A DNA stretch of 64,000 nucleotides, from NCBI RefSeq assembly GCF_017315725.1, contig NZ_JAFLRG010000001.1, positions 1,426,001 to 1,490,000 on the forward strand, read 5' to 3'. Position numbers and translations under genes: made by a program. Source of the stretch: Trinickia acidisoli. GTDB lineage: Bacteria; Pseudomonadota; Gammaproteobacteria; Burkholderiales; Burkholderiaceae. Of the stretch, positions 55,043 through 64,000 are shown one piece after another; positions within the stretch are counted from its first letter, which is position 1; each line of letters starts with the position of its first letter. A model generated the notes under the pieces. That model had not been told where the DNA came from, ran no database searches, and was given only the letters and a program-made list of their open reading frames with translations.

Positions 55043-57946
55043 TCAGAATAGCTGCCTCAATCGCAAGGTGCCGGCTTGGGAGAGATAGCCGCCCCCGGCC
55101 TGAAGTTCGTAGCGTGCGGTCAGGCTCAGGTTCCGCTCGCGCAACAGCGTGACGCCGACAGTAAGAACCGCAGAGTTGGTGATGGGGCTGGCGCCGAGGG
55201 TCGTAAAGCTGGTCTGGCCGCTGGGGTCGGCCGCGAAGGTGGCGTTGGTGAGCGCCCGCGTGTTGTCGTACTCGTGCCGCCACGCGACTTTAAACTCAGG
55301 CACCAGCACGCCGAACGACGTTGGCATTTGACGTTCGATCTTCGCACCCATGTCGGTGGTGACCGACGTGAGGTGCGAAGTGCCGATTGAGAGCGCCGCG
55401 CCATTGCCGCCTGACTCCGTATAGGCGCTCTGGTGCAGGTAGCTGTAGGTCAGGCTTGCGAGCGGTGTGACGGTCGCGACGCCCAACGCCAGCGGATAGC
55501 CGATCTCGCCGCGCGCTACATATTGCTGGCCGCTGAAGCTGCCGTTGGCCTCGCCTAGGACACCAGGGAAGTCGACCAAGCGGGTTGTGTCGTAGCGCTG
55601 CTGCACGGCGCCTGCGGAGAGATTTGCGTACCAGCGGCTGCCGATATAGCTGGCGTAGCCGATCAAGCCGTACGAGTTGATGCGCGTGTTGTCGCCGGCC
55701 GTATCGCCGGTGTTGTTGACGGCGGCGTTGCTGTAGCTGAATACGCCGCCGACCCGCCATGTCTCGGAGACCGCTCGGTCGACGCCGAATAGCAAGCCGC
55801 CGTAGTTGGCGCTGTATCCGTCAACTTGATCGCTTTCGTTCTGGCTCGCGTGGCCGCCGAACGCCTGCCCCCAGACGCCCCACGTGGGCGGCCCTTCGCC
55901 CGTCGAGATGCCGCTGCTGCTGTTCTGCGCGAGCCGCAAACTGTCGCTGTGGGCTGCAACGATGTTGAGGACATCGAGCGTGGGGGCGGCTGCCGCTTGG
56001 CTGGACGTGGTTTGCGACGTTGGAGCGAGTTGCGCGCCGGCGCGATTTGCCGCGCTCGCGGAGCCGCTCGCATTCAGCGCGAGCGAGGCATCGAAGAGGT
56101 TGAGCAACGCCGGGCTGACGCCGGTGTAATGCGACAAGCCGGTGAGCGCAGCCAGTGAATTGGGCGCGGTTGCGGGCACCGGCGTGGGTGTTGGGGTCGG
56201 CGTGGGCGACGGCGTCGGCGAAGGTGTGGGTGACGACGTGCTGGCGACTGTCAGGACCAGATCGCTGTTCGCCCCGTCGGCCACGGCCGCGCCGGTGACG
56301 ACGAGTCCGGTTACCCCGGCAATCGAATAGCGCAGCGCGCCTGCGTTGTAGTTGGTGCCGGTCGCGGTGGCATCAATCACGACGAAGCGCTGACCAGCCG
56401 CAAATCCATAGGCATTCAACTTCTGCAGCGTCACGGCGGAGTCGGCTGCGATGTTTGCTGTACCCGAGACGACGAGCCGGCCATAGCCGCTGTCGCCGTC
56501 GATCGAGCCGCTGGCGACGGCGCCGTCCGCGACGCCGACCAGCAGCGTGGCGGACGCCCCTTGCGTGTAGTTGCCGGTGATCGCGATGGATTGGTTGACC
56601 TGTAGCGTCGCGCTGTTGTTGTTGACCGCGTTGGTCCCGACGTTGACGTTGTCGTTCAGCAGCAGGTTGCCGGAACCGAAGTTGACGTTCGCGAGCGTGC
56701 CGCTGATGGTGCCGATCGAGCCGCTCATGCCGGTCAGCGTGCCGAAGGTCGAACTCGTGCCGCCATTGATGTTCAGATCGCGGGTCGACAGATTGGCGAT
56801 GTTGCCCGCGATCACGCCGGAATTAGTGATCGTGCCGAGCGTGCCGGTGCTGCTGTTGCTGATCGCGTTGACGGTGCCGCTGATGAGGCCGTCGTTGCTC
56901 ACCGGGCCGAGGATGCCGGAGTTGGCGATGCCCACGTTACCTGAAATGCTACCCGTGCCGGTGATGCTCAGCGAACCGATCGTGCCGGTGTTGGCGTTGG
57001 ATAAACCGATGGCGCTACCGCCGCTGCCAAGCAGTGTCCCGCTGTTGGTAAGGGTGCCGATGTTGCCGGTATTGGAGATGCCGAGCGGGGCGCTAATGGT
57101 ACCGGTGTTGCTGACGACGCTGATGCTGTTGTGGTTGGCCAGGCCGGCCTCGCCGCCGGTTATGGTGCCGCTATTGGTCAACGTGCCGACGATGCCGTTA
57201 TTGAGGATGCCGGTAGAGCCACCGCTGATGGAGCCGCTGCTGTTATTGGTCAACGTGCTGATCGTACCGCTGCCGTCATTGCCGATACCAAATCGGTCTG
57301 GGCCGTTGGCGGTGGTAATGGTACCGCTATTGGTCAGGGCGCCGATGCTACCGGAGTTTTGGATACCGGTACTGCCACCGATAATCTGGCCGCTACTCTC
57401 GTTGTCGAGTTCTGTGATGTGGCCCGTGTTGTTGATACCGTTAAAAGATGTGTAGCCAAAGCCGCCGTTGCCGGTGATCGTGCCGTTGTTGATCAGGGTG
57501 CCGATACTGCCGTTGTTCCAGATTCCTGTACTGCCGGCGGAGATCCTGCCGCTGTTGGTCAGCGTGCCGATGGTACCGTTGTTGCGCAAGCCGGCGGCAC
57601 TGACGCTCAAGCCGTTTAATTGCCCGCCAATGTTGTTGTTCAGTACGGCGATGGTGCCCGAATTGAGCAGGCCGTACATGAAGCCGGAGATCGTGCCGCT
57701 GTTGGTCAGCGTGCCGAGGGAGGCGCCTGTGGCAAGGAGGGCAGTCTGCGTGTTGTAGTTGGAAAGGGTGACGTTTGCAGAGATCGTACAGTCACCCGAC
57801 GACCAGCCTATCTCGCTGGTATTGCCGCTGATCGTTCCAGTGATCCCGCAATTGGCTTTCGCGACGAGCGGCGCGGCCCCGGCAATGGCCCCTGCGACGG
57901 CGGCAACAAGCGCTCGCTGTTGTGATAGCGCGTTTTTGGGATTCAT
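55043..57946 (-). CDS. Type V autotransporter with repetitive beta-helix passenger
   Basis: A 967-aa surface protein. Signal peptide (RALVAAVAGAIAGAAPLVAKA), then a passenger with dozens of NSGTIGTLTNSGTI-type repeats (about 60-400) that should form a beta-helix, a Pro/Thr linker (TPSPTPSPTPTPTPTPVP near 570-595), and a C-terminal beta-barrel (about 686-967) ending in Phe. No protease or lipase triad is evident in the passenger, so adhesion or aggregation is more likely. The ATG at 57946 was chosen over 57979 because it begins the signal peptide. Confidence 0.9.
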   Translation of the reverse strand: MNPKNALSQQRALVAAVAGAIAGAAPLVAKANCGITGTISGNTSEIGWSSGDCTISANVTLSNYNTQTALLATGASLGTLTNSGTISGFMYGLLNSGTIAVLNNNIGGQLNGLSVSAAGLRNNGTIGTLTNSGRISAGSTGIWNNGSIGTLINNGTITGNGGFGYTSFNGINNTGHITELDNESSGQIIGGSTGIQNSGSIGALTNSGTITTANGPDRFGIGNDGSGTISTLTNNSSGSISGGSTGILNNGIVGTLTNSGTITGGEAGLANHNSISVVSNTGTISAPLGISNTGNIGTLTNSGTLLGSGGSAIGLSNANTGTIGSLSITGTGSISGNVGIANSGILGPVSNDGLISGTVNAISNSSTGTLGTITNSGVIAGNIANLSTRDLNINGGTSSTFGTLTGMSGSIGTISGTLANVNFGSGNLLLNDNVNVGTNAVNNNSATLQVNQSIAITGNYTQGASATLLVGVADGAVASGSIDGDSGYGRLVVSGTANIAADSAVTLQKLNAYGFAAGQRFVVIDATATGTNYNAGALRYSIAGVTGLVVTGAAVADGANSDLVLTVASTSSPTPSPTPSPTPTPTPTPVPATAPNSLAALTGLSHYTGVSPALLNLFDASLALNASGSASAANRAGAQLAPTSQTTSSQAAAAPTLDVLNIVAAHSDSLRLAQNSSSGISTGEGPPTWGVWGQAFGGHASQNESDQVDGYSANYGGLLFGVDRAVSETWRVGGVFSYSNAAVNNTGDTAGDNTRINSYGLIGYASYIGSRWYANLSAGAVQQRYDTTRLVDFPGVLGEANGSFSGQQYVARGEIGYPLALGVATVTPLASLTYSYLHQSAYTESGGNGAALSIGTSHLTSVTTDMGAKIERQMPTSFGVLVPEFKVAWRHEYDNTRALTNATFAADPSGQTSFTTLGASPITNSAVLTVGVTLLRERNLSLTARYELQAGGGYLSQAGTLRLRQLF

Positions 57947-58480
57947 CGAATGCACCAAGTCGGATCGAATTCGCACCATTGTGTAATCTCTGCAACAGTT
58001 TGCAACATTAGGTTAGGTTAGGAGAATTGCAAGAATCAGACACAAGTCGTGTCTGTGCACCGCCGGGGTGGCAGAGAATATTACTTGCAGAAATATTACA
58101 ATTCAGGTGGTCGCCGGCTTTGTCTTTTATTTGATTTCCGTCGCAATGAGCTTGGAATTTACGCTCGTCAGTCGTGGTGGCCCGTCAGGGCTTGTCATAC
58201 CGGCAAATGACGCGTTTCTGGACGACCGTTCACTTTCTGTGAGATTTATGCGAATTGACGTGAGCTGTGCGTGCGCGCGTAGGTGAGGCGCCGTGGACAG
58301 GTAGGTCAAACCAATAAACACCAATTGACATCCTGCGTTTTAAATCGTGGGGTGAATTGCGATTGCTTCGGAATATGAAACTTGGCATCCTTGCGCATCA
58401 TCTCGACGGCGCGCTCTTGAGCGAACCGGGCCGGCGGTGAGCGTGAACCACCGAGCGGGACGTCCATCATCGGAACGAAC
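57947..58480. promoter_or_regulatory. Long upstream region of the autotransporter and ligase genes
   Basis: About 530 bp between divergent genes. It contains TGCAAC repeated at 57991 and 58001, a GGTTA triplet repeat (about 58010-58022) and a perfect inverted repeat CAGACAC-N5-GTGTCTG (58037-58055). These lie upstream of the autotransporter start and could be operators. The open frame at 58068-58286 has no supporting signal and is rejected. Confidence 0.55.
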
Positions 58481-59974
58481 ATGACCGACGACATGACCAT
58501 CAAGCAGTTCGGTGTTGCGGATGGTGTCTGGAATATCACTGAAGTCATCGAGCAACAGGCGCGTCGTCGTCCAGCGGCGCTTGCGCTGATCCTTCCGGAT
58601 TGCGTCTTGAGCTATCGCGAACTCATCACGGCGGTTCACGTCGTGGCCCTGAAACTGATGGCCAACGGTGTGCAGGCGCGGCAGACCATCGGAATCTCGA
58701 TGGGCCAGACGGGCATGCATCTGGTGACGCTGCTGGCGATCGCACGGATCGGCGCGATCGCGGTGCCGCTACATAGCGCACTGTCGGCGGAACGCCGAGT
58801 ACTCGCCGCCCGGCGTTTCAGCGTTTCGGCGGTGGTGTCCGGACGAGAGGACATGCGGCTCGAGGGCTGGCCGTTCATCTCGCTCAGCGCGATTGACCTT
58901 TCCAGGCGTGTGCCGCTGTTGCCCGCCACCCGAACGCAGGCTGACGATCCCTGCTGGATTTCACTTTCCTCCGGGACAACCGGCGACCCGAAGGGCGTCC
59001 TGCGTACGCATGGGTATTTGCTGGATCGCGTCGCCAAGTCCACCTACGTTCGCGGCCCGCAGACACGCATGCTGCCGATGGATCTGAATTTCGGCGTTGG
59101 TTTCGGTCAGTCGATGCGGATACTCGTGCTTGGCGGCACGGTGGTGTTGTCGCCGGACAGATCGCCTGCCAACCTGGCCTATATGGTCCGCTCGCATGCG
59201 GTGACGCACTGGCTGCTTTCGCCGGCCATGGCCGAGGAAATCCTCGCGCTGCTTGACGACGACGACATCCATTTCCCGTCGCTCACCTATTTGCAGATAC
59301 TCGGTGGGATGCCGAGCCCACGCCTGCTCGATGCGTTGTTCCGCAAGTTCACGCCGAACGTGCATGTCGACTACGGTACGTCCGAGATCGGTCCGGTCGC
59401 GGTCGCGGTCCCCGATATCCTGCGGCGCGCGCCGGCCAGCGTCGGCCGCGTGGTGCCGTGGGTGCGGTTGGAAGTCGTCGATGACGACGACCGGCCGGTG
59501 CCGTTGGGCGAATCGGGTCGTCTGCGAGTGAAGCTCGATCACATGTTCGACAGCTATCATCTCGATCCCTCGCTCACGTCCGAGCGCTTTCGCGACGGCT
59601 GGCACTATCCGCGCGACCGCGCGCGTCTCGACGCGGAAGGTCTTCTGTATATCGAAGGCCGGGAGGACGACGTATTCAACGTCGGCGGGAACAAGGTCCA
59701 TTTTCGCGACCTCGAAAGTGTCTTCGAAAAGCACCCCGCGGTGCGCGAGGCGGCTGCATTCGTGCTGCCGCAACACTCGGGTCGCGATCTTCTTGCGGTG
59801 GCGGTGATCGCCGCCCGCTCCGTGCCGGGCGACGAGTTGATGGCATGGGCGCTCGGCAAGCTTGGCCCGATCAGCCCGGAGAAACTCTTTTTCGTTGACG
59901 AGTTCGCGCGCACCGCGACGGGCAAGGTCTTGCGTGACCGGTTGACCGAATCGTTCGCGCCCAAGTTCGCCTGA
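58481..59974 (+). CDS. AMP-forming acyl-CoA synthetase-like ligase
   Basis: A 497-aa ANL-superfamily enzyme: P-loop SLSSGTTGDPKG, GTSEIGP, hinge EGREDDVFNVGGNKVHF and catalytic Lys in RTATGKVLRD. It activates a carboxylic acid through an acyl-AMP. The N-terminus lacks the long extension of acetyl-CoA synthetases. The substrate is unknown; adjacency to an aromatic-acid-type MFS transporter hints at an aromatic or short acid. Divergent from the autotransporter. Confidence 0.88.
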   Translation: MTDDMTIKQFGVADGVWNITEVIEQQARRRPAALALILPDCVLSYRELITAVHVVALKLMANGVQARQTIGISMGQTGMHLVTLLAIARIGAIAVPLHSALSAERRVLAARRFSVSAVVSGREDMRLEGWPFISLSAIDLSRRVPLLPATRTQADDPCWISLSSGTTGDPKGVLRTHGYLLDRVAKSTYVRGPQTRMLPMDLNFGVGFGQSMRILVLGGTVVLSPDRSPANLAYMVRSHAVTHWLLSPAMAEEILALLDDDDIHFPSLTYLQILGGMPSPRLLDALFRKFTPNVHVDYGTSEIGPVAVAVPDILRRAPASVGRVVPWVRLEVVDDDDRPVPLGESGRLRVKLDHMFDSYHLDPSLTSERFRDGWHYPRDRARLDAEGLLYIEGREDDVFNVGGNKVHFRDLESVFEKHPAVREAAAFVLPQHSGRDLLAVAVIAARSVPGDELMAWALGKLGPISPEKLFFVDEFARTATGKVLRDRLTESFAPKFA

Positions 59975-60081
59975 TATCGTCGCGAGGCCATGCGAAGCAG
60001 CATGCCTGCAATCGGTCCGGATCAGCGGCGCGCCACCGCCCATACAACATATGCGTTCTTGAAAGCGCGAAGGGTGATTGA

Positions 60082-61392
60082 GTGAATACACCGGGTGTGA
60101 TCGACGTGCACGCGATGATTGCCGATCGTCCGATCGGACGGCTGCAGAAATTGGTGCTGGTGCTGGGGTTCTGCATCATCGCGCTGGAAGGATTCGATCT
60201 GGCCGTGATGGGCTTCATCGTCCCGGTGCTCAAGCAGCAGTGGCACCTGACCAGCCGGGCGTTGGGGCCTGCGTTGAGCGCCGCACAGATCGGCCTCGTA
60301 TTGGGTGCTGTGGCGGCAGGTCCGCTTGCGGATCGCCTCGGCCGCAAGTCGGTCCTGCTGCTGAGTGTTGCCGTATTTGGCGCAACCACGCTGCTGGCCG
60401 CGACGGCCGACAGCTTGCCGCAATTGATTCTGTTCCGGTTCCTGACTGGCCTGGGCGTGGGTTCGGTCGTGCCGAATACCGCCACGCTGATTTCCGAATA
60501 TGCGCCCGCGCGGATTCGCTCGCTCTCGGTCGCGTTCATCATCTGCGGCGTGGCGTTCAGTTCGGCTTGCGCCGGCTTTTTGTCGGCGTGGATGATTCCC
60601 GCGTTCGGCTGGCGCAGCGTGTTAGTTGTCGGCGGGGCGATATCGCTGCTCATGCTTCCCGTGCTGCTGATCATGCTGCCGGAATCGGTCCGGTTTCTGG
60701 TGGCGAGGCAGGCGCCTGCCTCTCGTGTTCGCGCTATCGTCGAAAGGTTGGCGCCCGGTGAAACGTCGGCGCAATCCTCGTTCGTCGCTTCAGTGGAACC
60801 GGTCGGACGCGCCGAAACGAAGCTCGTGTTCTCCGCAAACTATCTGTTCGGCAGTCTGATGTTGTGGCTTGCCTACTTCGCTGCGCTGTTCGCGAGCAAT
60901 ATGCTGTCCAACTGGTTGCCAAGCCTCATCAAGGAAGCCGGCTTCAGTCTTCGATACGCCGCTGAAGTTTCTGCCGTCTATCAGATGGGAGGCGTGGCCG
61001 GTGCGCTGGCGCTCGGATGGGCAATGGATCGGTGCGATCTGCACACGGTGCCTGCGCTAGCATGCGTTGCTAGCGGCGCGTTGTTTCTCGGCCTCGGGCT
61101 TGCCTTTCATTCGGTTCCGTTTATGCTGCTGCTGGCGTTCGTGCTCGGCTTCTGCTTGATTGGCGCGATCTGCGGCGTCAATGCGCTTCCCACGGTTTTC
61201 TATCCAACCCGTGCCCGCGCGACGGGCTCGTGCTGGATGCACGGCGCGGGCCGCTGCGGCGCGCTATTGAGCATTTTTTCCGGTGCGCAGATGCTGAGCA
61301 TGGATTGGAGCGCGAGTCGCGTTTTCATGGTGCTCATCGTGCCCGCACTCTTGGCGGGGATCGCATTGCTCGCCAAGGATCGCCGGCGGTAA
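60082..61392 (+). CDS. MFS transporter, aromatic acid:H+ symporter-like
   Basis: A 436-aa, 12-helix major-facilitator protein. Motif GPLADRLGRKS between helices 2 and 3, ALEGFDLAVMGFIVPVL in helix 1 and GVGSVVPNTATLISEYAP, as in the BenK/PcaK-like AAHS group. The start is GTG at 60082 with AAGGG upstream. It follows the ligase gene by 107 bp and may import that enzyme's substrate. Confidence 0.85.
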   Translation: MNTPGVIDVHAMIADRPIGRLQKLVLVLGFCIIALEGFDLAVMGFIVPVLKQQWHLTSRALGPALSAAQIGLVLGAVAAGPLADRLGRKSVLLLSVAVFGATTLLAATADSLPQLILFRFLTGLGVGSVVPNTATLISEYAPARIRSLSVAFIICGVAFSSACAGFLSAWMIPAFGWRSVLVVGGAISLLMLPVLLIMLPESVRFLVARQAPASRVRAIVERLAPGETSAQSSFVASVEPVGRAETKLVFSANYLFGSLMLWLAYFAALFASNMLSNWLPSLIKEAGFSLRYAAEVSAVYQMGGVAGALALGWAMDRCDLHTVPALACVASGALFLGLGLAFHSVPFMLLLAFVLGFCLIGAICGVNALPTVFYPTRARATGSCWMHGAGRCGALLSIFSGAQMLSMDWSASRVFMVLIVPALLAGIALLAKDRRR

Positions 61393-61445
61393 TCCGATCG
61401 CTTTTGATCGGACGCGGCGCAGACTATCAATCGGCGAGACGCTTC

Positions 61446-62390
61446 ATGACAACACTGGACGCCGCTTGGCAAGAATGGCTCGTATTGAACACGCAGCGCG
61501 GCTGCACCGCCGAATCGATGCTCGACGCAATGCTGACGGCGGGGCTCGATCCTGCCATCGCTCGCGCCGCGATCGCTAAGCAGGTAGCAAGCCGCACCGC
61601 CGCGCAACCGGCATCGCCTCATCTGAACGCGGGCGGGACAGATCCGCAGCCGGCGTTTGAAGCGATCTCACCGGTTCAACGGCCGCTCGATCGACCTGCG
61701 AAACAAACGGTAGGCTCGGAAGCGCACGCGTATCGCTACGATCCCACACCCGTTGCGCCGGGCAACGTGATCCGCGCGTACGATCGCGACGTCGAGGTTT
61801 TGATTCGCTGCGAGCGTCCGCAATTGATCCTGTTCGGCAATGTGCTGTCGGCCAGCGAGTGCGAGCAGCTCATCGAGCGTTCGCGCCATTGCCTGCGCCG
61901 TTCGACAACGGTCAATGTCGATGACGGTGGCGCGGAAGTGATCCAGAACCGGACCAGCGAGGGTATCTGGTTCCAGCGTTGCGAGGACGCGTTCATCACG
62001 ATGCTCGACCGGCGTATTGCCGCGTTGATGAACTGGCCGCTCGAGAACGGCGAGGGACTACAGATCATGCGCTATGGGGTGGGCGGCGAATATCGACCGC
62101 ACTTCGATTTTTTCCCGCCGGGGCAGGCCGGTGCCGCACACCATACGGCGCACGGCGGACAACGCATCGCGACGCTGATCGTGTACCTGAACGATGTGCC
62201 CGGCGGCGGCACGACGGTGTTTCCTGAGGCCGGAATTGCGCTGACTCCGAAGCGCGGTAACGCCGTCTATTTCCGCTATATGAATGGCACCGGACAGCTC
62301 GATGCGCTGAGCCTGCATGCCGGTGCACCCGTCACGGGTGGAGAGAAGTGGATCATGACGAAATGGATGCGGGAGCGGGCTTACGTGTAG
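61446..62390 (+). CDS. Prolyl-4-hydroxylase-like 2-oxoglutarate/Fe(II) oxygenase
   Basis: A 314-aa dioxygenase. The double-stranded helix has iron ligands His219, Asp221 (RPHFDFF) and His291, and Lys301 for 2-oxoglutarate; typical P4H segments are NRTSEGIWF and YLNDVPGGGTTVFPE. The first 95 residues are a variable, partly helical N-terminal domain. It could hydroxylate proline in a protein such as EF-Tu or a small molecule. Begins 53 bp after the MFS gene, so possibly the same operon. Confidence 0.87.
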   Translation: MTTLDAAWQEWLVLNTQRGCTAESMLDAMLTAGLDPAIARAAIAKQVASRTAAQPASPHLNAGGTDPQPAFEAISPVQRPLDRPAKQTVGSEAHAYRYDPTPVAPGNVIRAYDRDVEVLIRCERPQLILFGNVLSASECEQLIERSRHCLRRSTTVNVDDGGAEVIQNRTSEGIWFQRCEDAFITMLDRRIAALMNWPLENGEGLQIMRYGVGGEYRPHFDFFPPGQAGAAHHTAHGGQRIATLIVYLNDVPGGGTTVFPEAGIALTPKRGNAVYFRYMNGTGQLDALSLHAGAPVTGGEKWIMTKWMRERAYV

Positions 62391-62410
62391 ATGTGATCTC
62401 GCCACCGAGT

Positions 62411-63067
62411 TCAACGGCCGTATTTCTCGACAAACGCCTCCGCGCTCAACGTCCGAAAATCCCCCAGCGCCGCATCGAGCCGCTCCTTGCTCCAATCCCA
62501 CCAGGCAATTTCAGAAAGCCGCTCGGCAGTGCGCTCATCCACACGCAGGCGCAGAACCCGCGCAGGCACGCCGACGACGATGGCGAAAGGCGGCACGTCC
62601 TTGGTGACGATGGCGCCCGAGCCCACCGCCGCACCATTGCCGATCTTCACGCCAGGCATGACGATCGCGCCGTGGCCGAGCCACACGTCATGGCCGATCT
62701 CCACGCGGTCTTGGGCACGCCAGTTGAAGATTTCCTCGTCATCGTCGAGCGAGAATCCGTATGAGCGCGAGCGATAAGTGAAGTGATGGAGCGTCGCACG
62801 CCACGTTGGATGATTGGGCGGATTGATGCGAGCGCAGGTGGCGATATTCGCAAACTTGCCGATCTGCGCATGCGCGATCTGGTTGTCGCCCATTGCATAG
62901 CTGTAATCGCCGAACGTCGAGTTGGCCATCTGACAGCGCGGACCGAGATAGGTGTAGCGGCCGAAATCGCAATGACGCACGACGGCGCTCGGGTCGATGT
63001 CGGGCTCTTCGGATAGTGCGCGGCCTAGCGTCCAGGGATCGACGCCGCCGAGTTTGTCGATATACAT
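62411..63067 (-). CDS. Hexapeptide-repeat acetyltransferase of the phosphonate cluster
   Basis: A 218-aa left-handed beta-helix acyltransferase with many hexapeptide repeats (GRYTYLG, IGHDVWLG, GAIVMPGVKIGNG, VGSGAIVTKDV). Its place after phnE matches the transferase family recurrent in phn operons, of uncertain substrate. Chloramphenicol acetyltransferase-like resistance is less likely in this context. Confidence 0.82.
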   Translation of the reverse strand: MYIDKLGGVDPWTLGRALSEEPDIDPSAVVRHCDFGRYTYLGPRCQMANSTFGDYSYAMGDNQIAHAQIGKFANIATCARINPPNHPTWRATLHHFTYRSRSYGFSLDDDEEIFNWRAQDRVEIGHDVWLGHGAIVMPGVKIGNGAAVGSGAIVTKDVPPFAIVVGVPARVLRLRVDERTAERLSEIAWWDWSKERLDAALGDFRTLSAEAFVEKYGR

Positions 63068-63103
63068 GAAAGTTCTCGTTGATGCGCAGCAGAGCAGTTC
63101 GAA

Positions 63104-63913
63104 TCACGCTACGAGGCTGCGCAGATAGGCTGAGGCACGTTCGGCGCACGCGACGAGCACGAAGGTCACGATCATGAGGAACGCGACCGTCTGATATTGG
63201 AACAAATTCATCGCGGTGAGCAAGACGAATCCAATGCCTCCTGCGCCCACGAAGCCAAGTACGAGCGAGGAACGCAGGTTTTCGTCGAAGCGGTACAGGG
63301 CAATGCCGAGCAGCGAGGGCATGACGCCAGGCACCACCGCATGGGTGAACACTTGCAGGCGGCCGGCCCCCGTCAGCGTCAACGCCTCGACAGGCCCCAT
63401 GTCCATGTCTTCGATCACTTCGGCAAAGAGCCTGCCGAGCATGCCGACCGAATGCACGGCGAGCGCCAACGCGCCGGGAAAGGGCCCGAGCCCCACCGCC
63501 GTCACGAAGAGCAGTGCCCACACGAGATCGGGGACCGAGCGCGTGATGCCGATGACGGCGCGTGCCGCGTAGTAGAACGGCTTGCCGGGCGTCACGTTTC
63601 GTGCGGCAAGGATCGAGAGCGGGAAGGCGAGCAACACGCCGAATACCGTTCCGAAAATCGCCAGATCGATCGTCTCCAACACAGGTATCAACGTCGGCTT
63701 GAACTGGTCGAACGCGGGCGGCATGGCGCGCGAGATGATGTCGGCCATCCCGTGCGCACCCGTCACCAGATCCTGCGGTCGTGCCTGCACGACAATCCAC
63801 GCCTGCACGAAAAGCGCCACGGCAACGAGCGTCACGGCCACGGTGACGGCGTTGCGGACCATCGAGGGCGCGCCTCGCACGTGCGTTTTGTAAGCGGAAA
63901 CCGTAATCATCAT
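63104..63913 (-). CDS. phnE: Phosphonate ABC transporter permease PhnE
   Basis: A 269-aa inner-membrane permease with about six helices and the EAA-type loop PVEALTLTGAGRLQVFTHAVVPG. Works with PhnC and PhnD to import phosphonates or phosphite-like compounds. The ATG at 63913 overlaps the phnC stop (ATGATG). Followed by the hexapeptide transferase gene. Confidence 0.93.
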   Translation of the reverse strand: MMITVSAYKTHVRGAPSMVRNAVTVAVTLVAVALFVQAWIVVQARPQDLVTGAHGMADIISRAMPPAFDQFKPTLIPVLETIDLAIFGTVFGVLLAFPLSILAARNVTPGKPFYYAARAVIGITRSVPDLVWALLFVTAVGLGPFPGALALAVHSVGMLGRLFAEVIEDMDMGPVEALTLTGAGRLQVFTHAVVPGVMPSLLGIALYRFDENLRSSLVLGFVGAGGIGFVLLTAMNLFQYQTVAFLMIVTFVLVACAERASAYLRSLVA

Positions 63914-64000
63914 GCGTCCGCTACGTAGAGGTCGGCGATTGCGCGACTAGAAACGGTCGAAGCGGCACGGTCGAAAATCGTTCGGCCGCGGCGCAGGCCG
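63910..64000 (-). CDS. phnC: PhnC ATPase, C-terminal end only
   Basis: The last 29 codons of a minus-strand gene cut by the window edge: GLRRGRTIFDRAAS then AIADLYVADA and stop. The pattern (GRTIFD near the end, then L-Y) matches the tail of PhnC-type ABC ATPases. Its stop overlaps the phnE start, so the two are co-translated. The rest lies beyond the window. Confidence 0.7.
   Translation of the reverse strand, partial: GLRRGRTIFDRAASTVSSRAIADLYVADA

Noticed and set aside
58068..58286. 72-codon plus-strand frame upstream of the ligase gene
   Set aside because: No ribosome site, no family and unlikely composition; it overlaps probable regulatory sequence.

Overview
The window is GC-rich, densely coded DNA from a beta-proteobacterium, most likely the Burkholderia / Paraburkholderia / Trinickia group. 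The evidence is a DUF3563 micro-gene, an ImuA-ImuB-DnaE2 mutasome, an FtrABCD iron-uptake operon, a HemP, Bfd and Bfr set, a paired DUF4212/sodium:solute symporter beside acs, and a bdhA-patatin pair. Species cannot be fixed from the sequence alone.

Region 1 (about 0.1-14.9 kb) is a type III secretion system (T3SS) in the order sctV-S-C-D-(F candidate)-I-J-K-L-N-O-T-U. Most genes overlap or nearly touch, and the block is bracketed by two inward-reading luxR-type regulators. SctQ, SctR, translocators and effectors are not in view. SctU lacks the NPTH autocleavage motif (HSAN instead), and a perfect GTAA-capped hairpin separates the needle candidate from the rod gene. One LuxR keeps the acyl-homoserine-lactone pocket residues and the other has lost several.

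Region 2 (15.3-24.5 kb) holds a TetR gene divergent from an epoxide-hydrolase-like gene over two palindromic operators, then a LexA-boxed imuA-imuB-dnaE2 SOS mutagenesis operon, an RmlD-like reductase, and a CueR/copper-chaperone pair sharing a perfect operator.

Region 3 (24.6-33.5 kb) is housekeeping: DUF3563, a secreted hypothetical protein, rlmJ, an aldo/keto reductase, 3-hydroxybutyrate dehydrogenase plus patatin, an aromatic/aspartate aminotransferase and uvrB.

Region 4 (33.5-46.7 kb) is dominated by iron: ftrABCD, hemP, a TonB-like protein, bfd and bfr, with Fur-box-like sites before ftrA, hemP and bfd. Between them lie a SRPBCC protein, an OsmC protein, a pirin with a divergent LysR regulator, murI, class I fumarase and a DMT exporter. 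A 20-codon membrane-peptide reading frame with a good ribosome site lies between tonB and bfd.

Region 5 (46.9-51.6 kb) carries acs, a DUF4212 subunit and its symporter (probably acetate uptake and activation), followed by tRNA-Ser(GGA).

Region 6 (51.6-64 kb) is accessory. Just after the tRNA come a lower-GC NTF2-like/LysR pair and a decayed adhesin 3' end, then a lipoprotein hydrolase and a large autotransporter. Next are a three-gene set (AMP-forming ligase, MFS transporter, prolyl-4-hydroxylase-like oxygenase) and the end of a phosphonate cluster (phnC tail, phnE, hexapeptide transferase).
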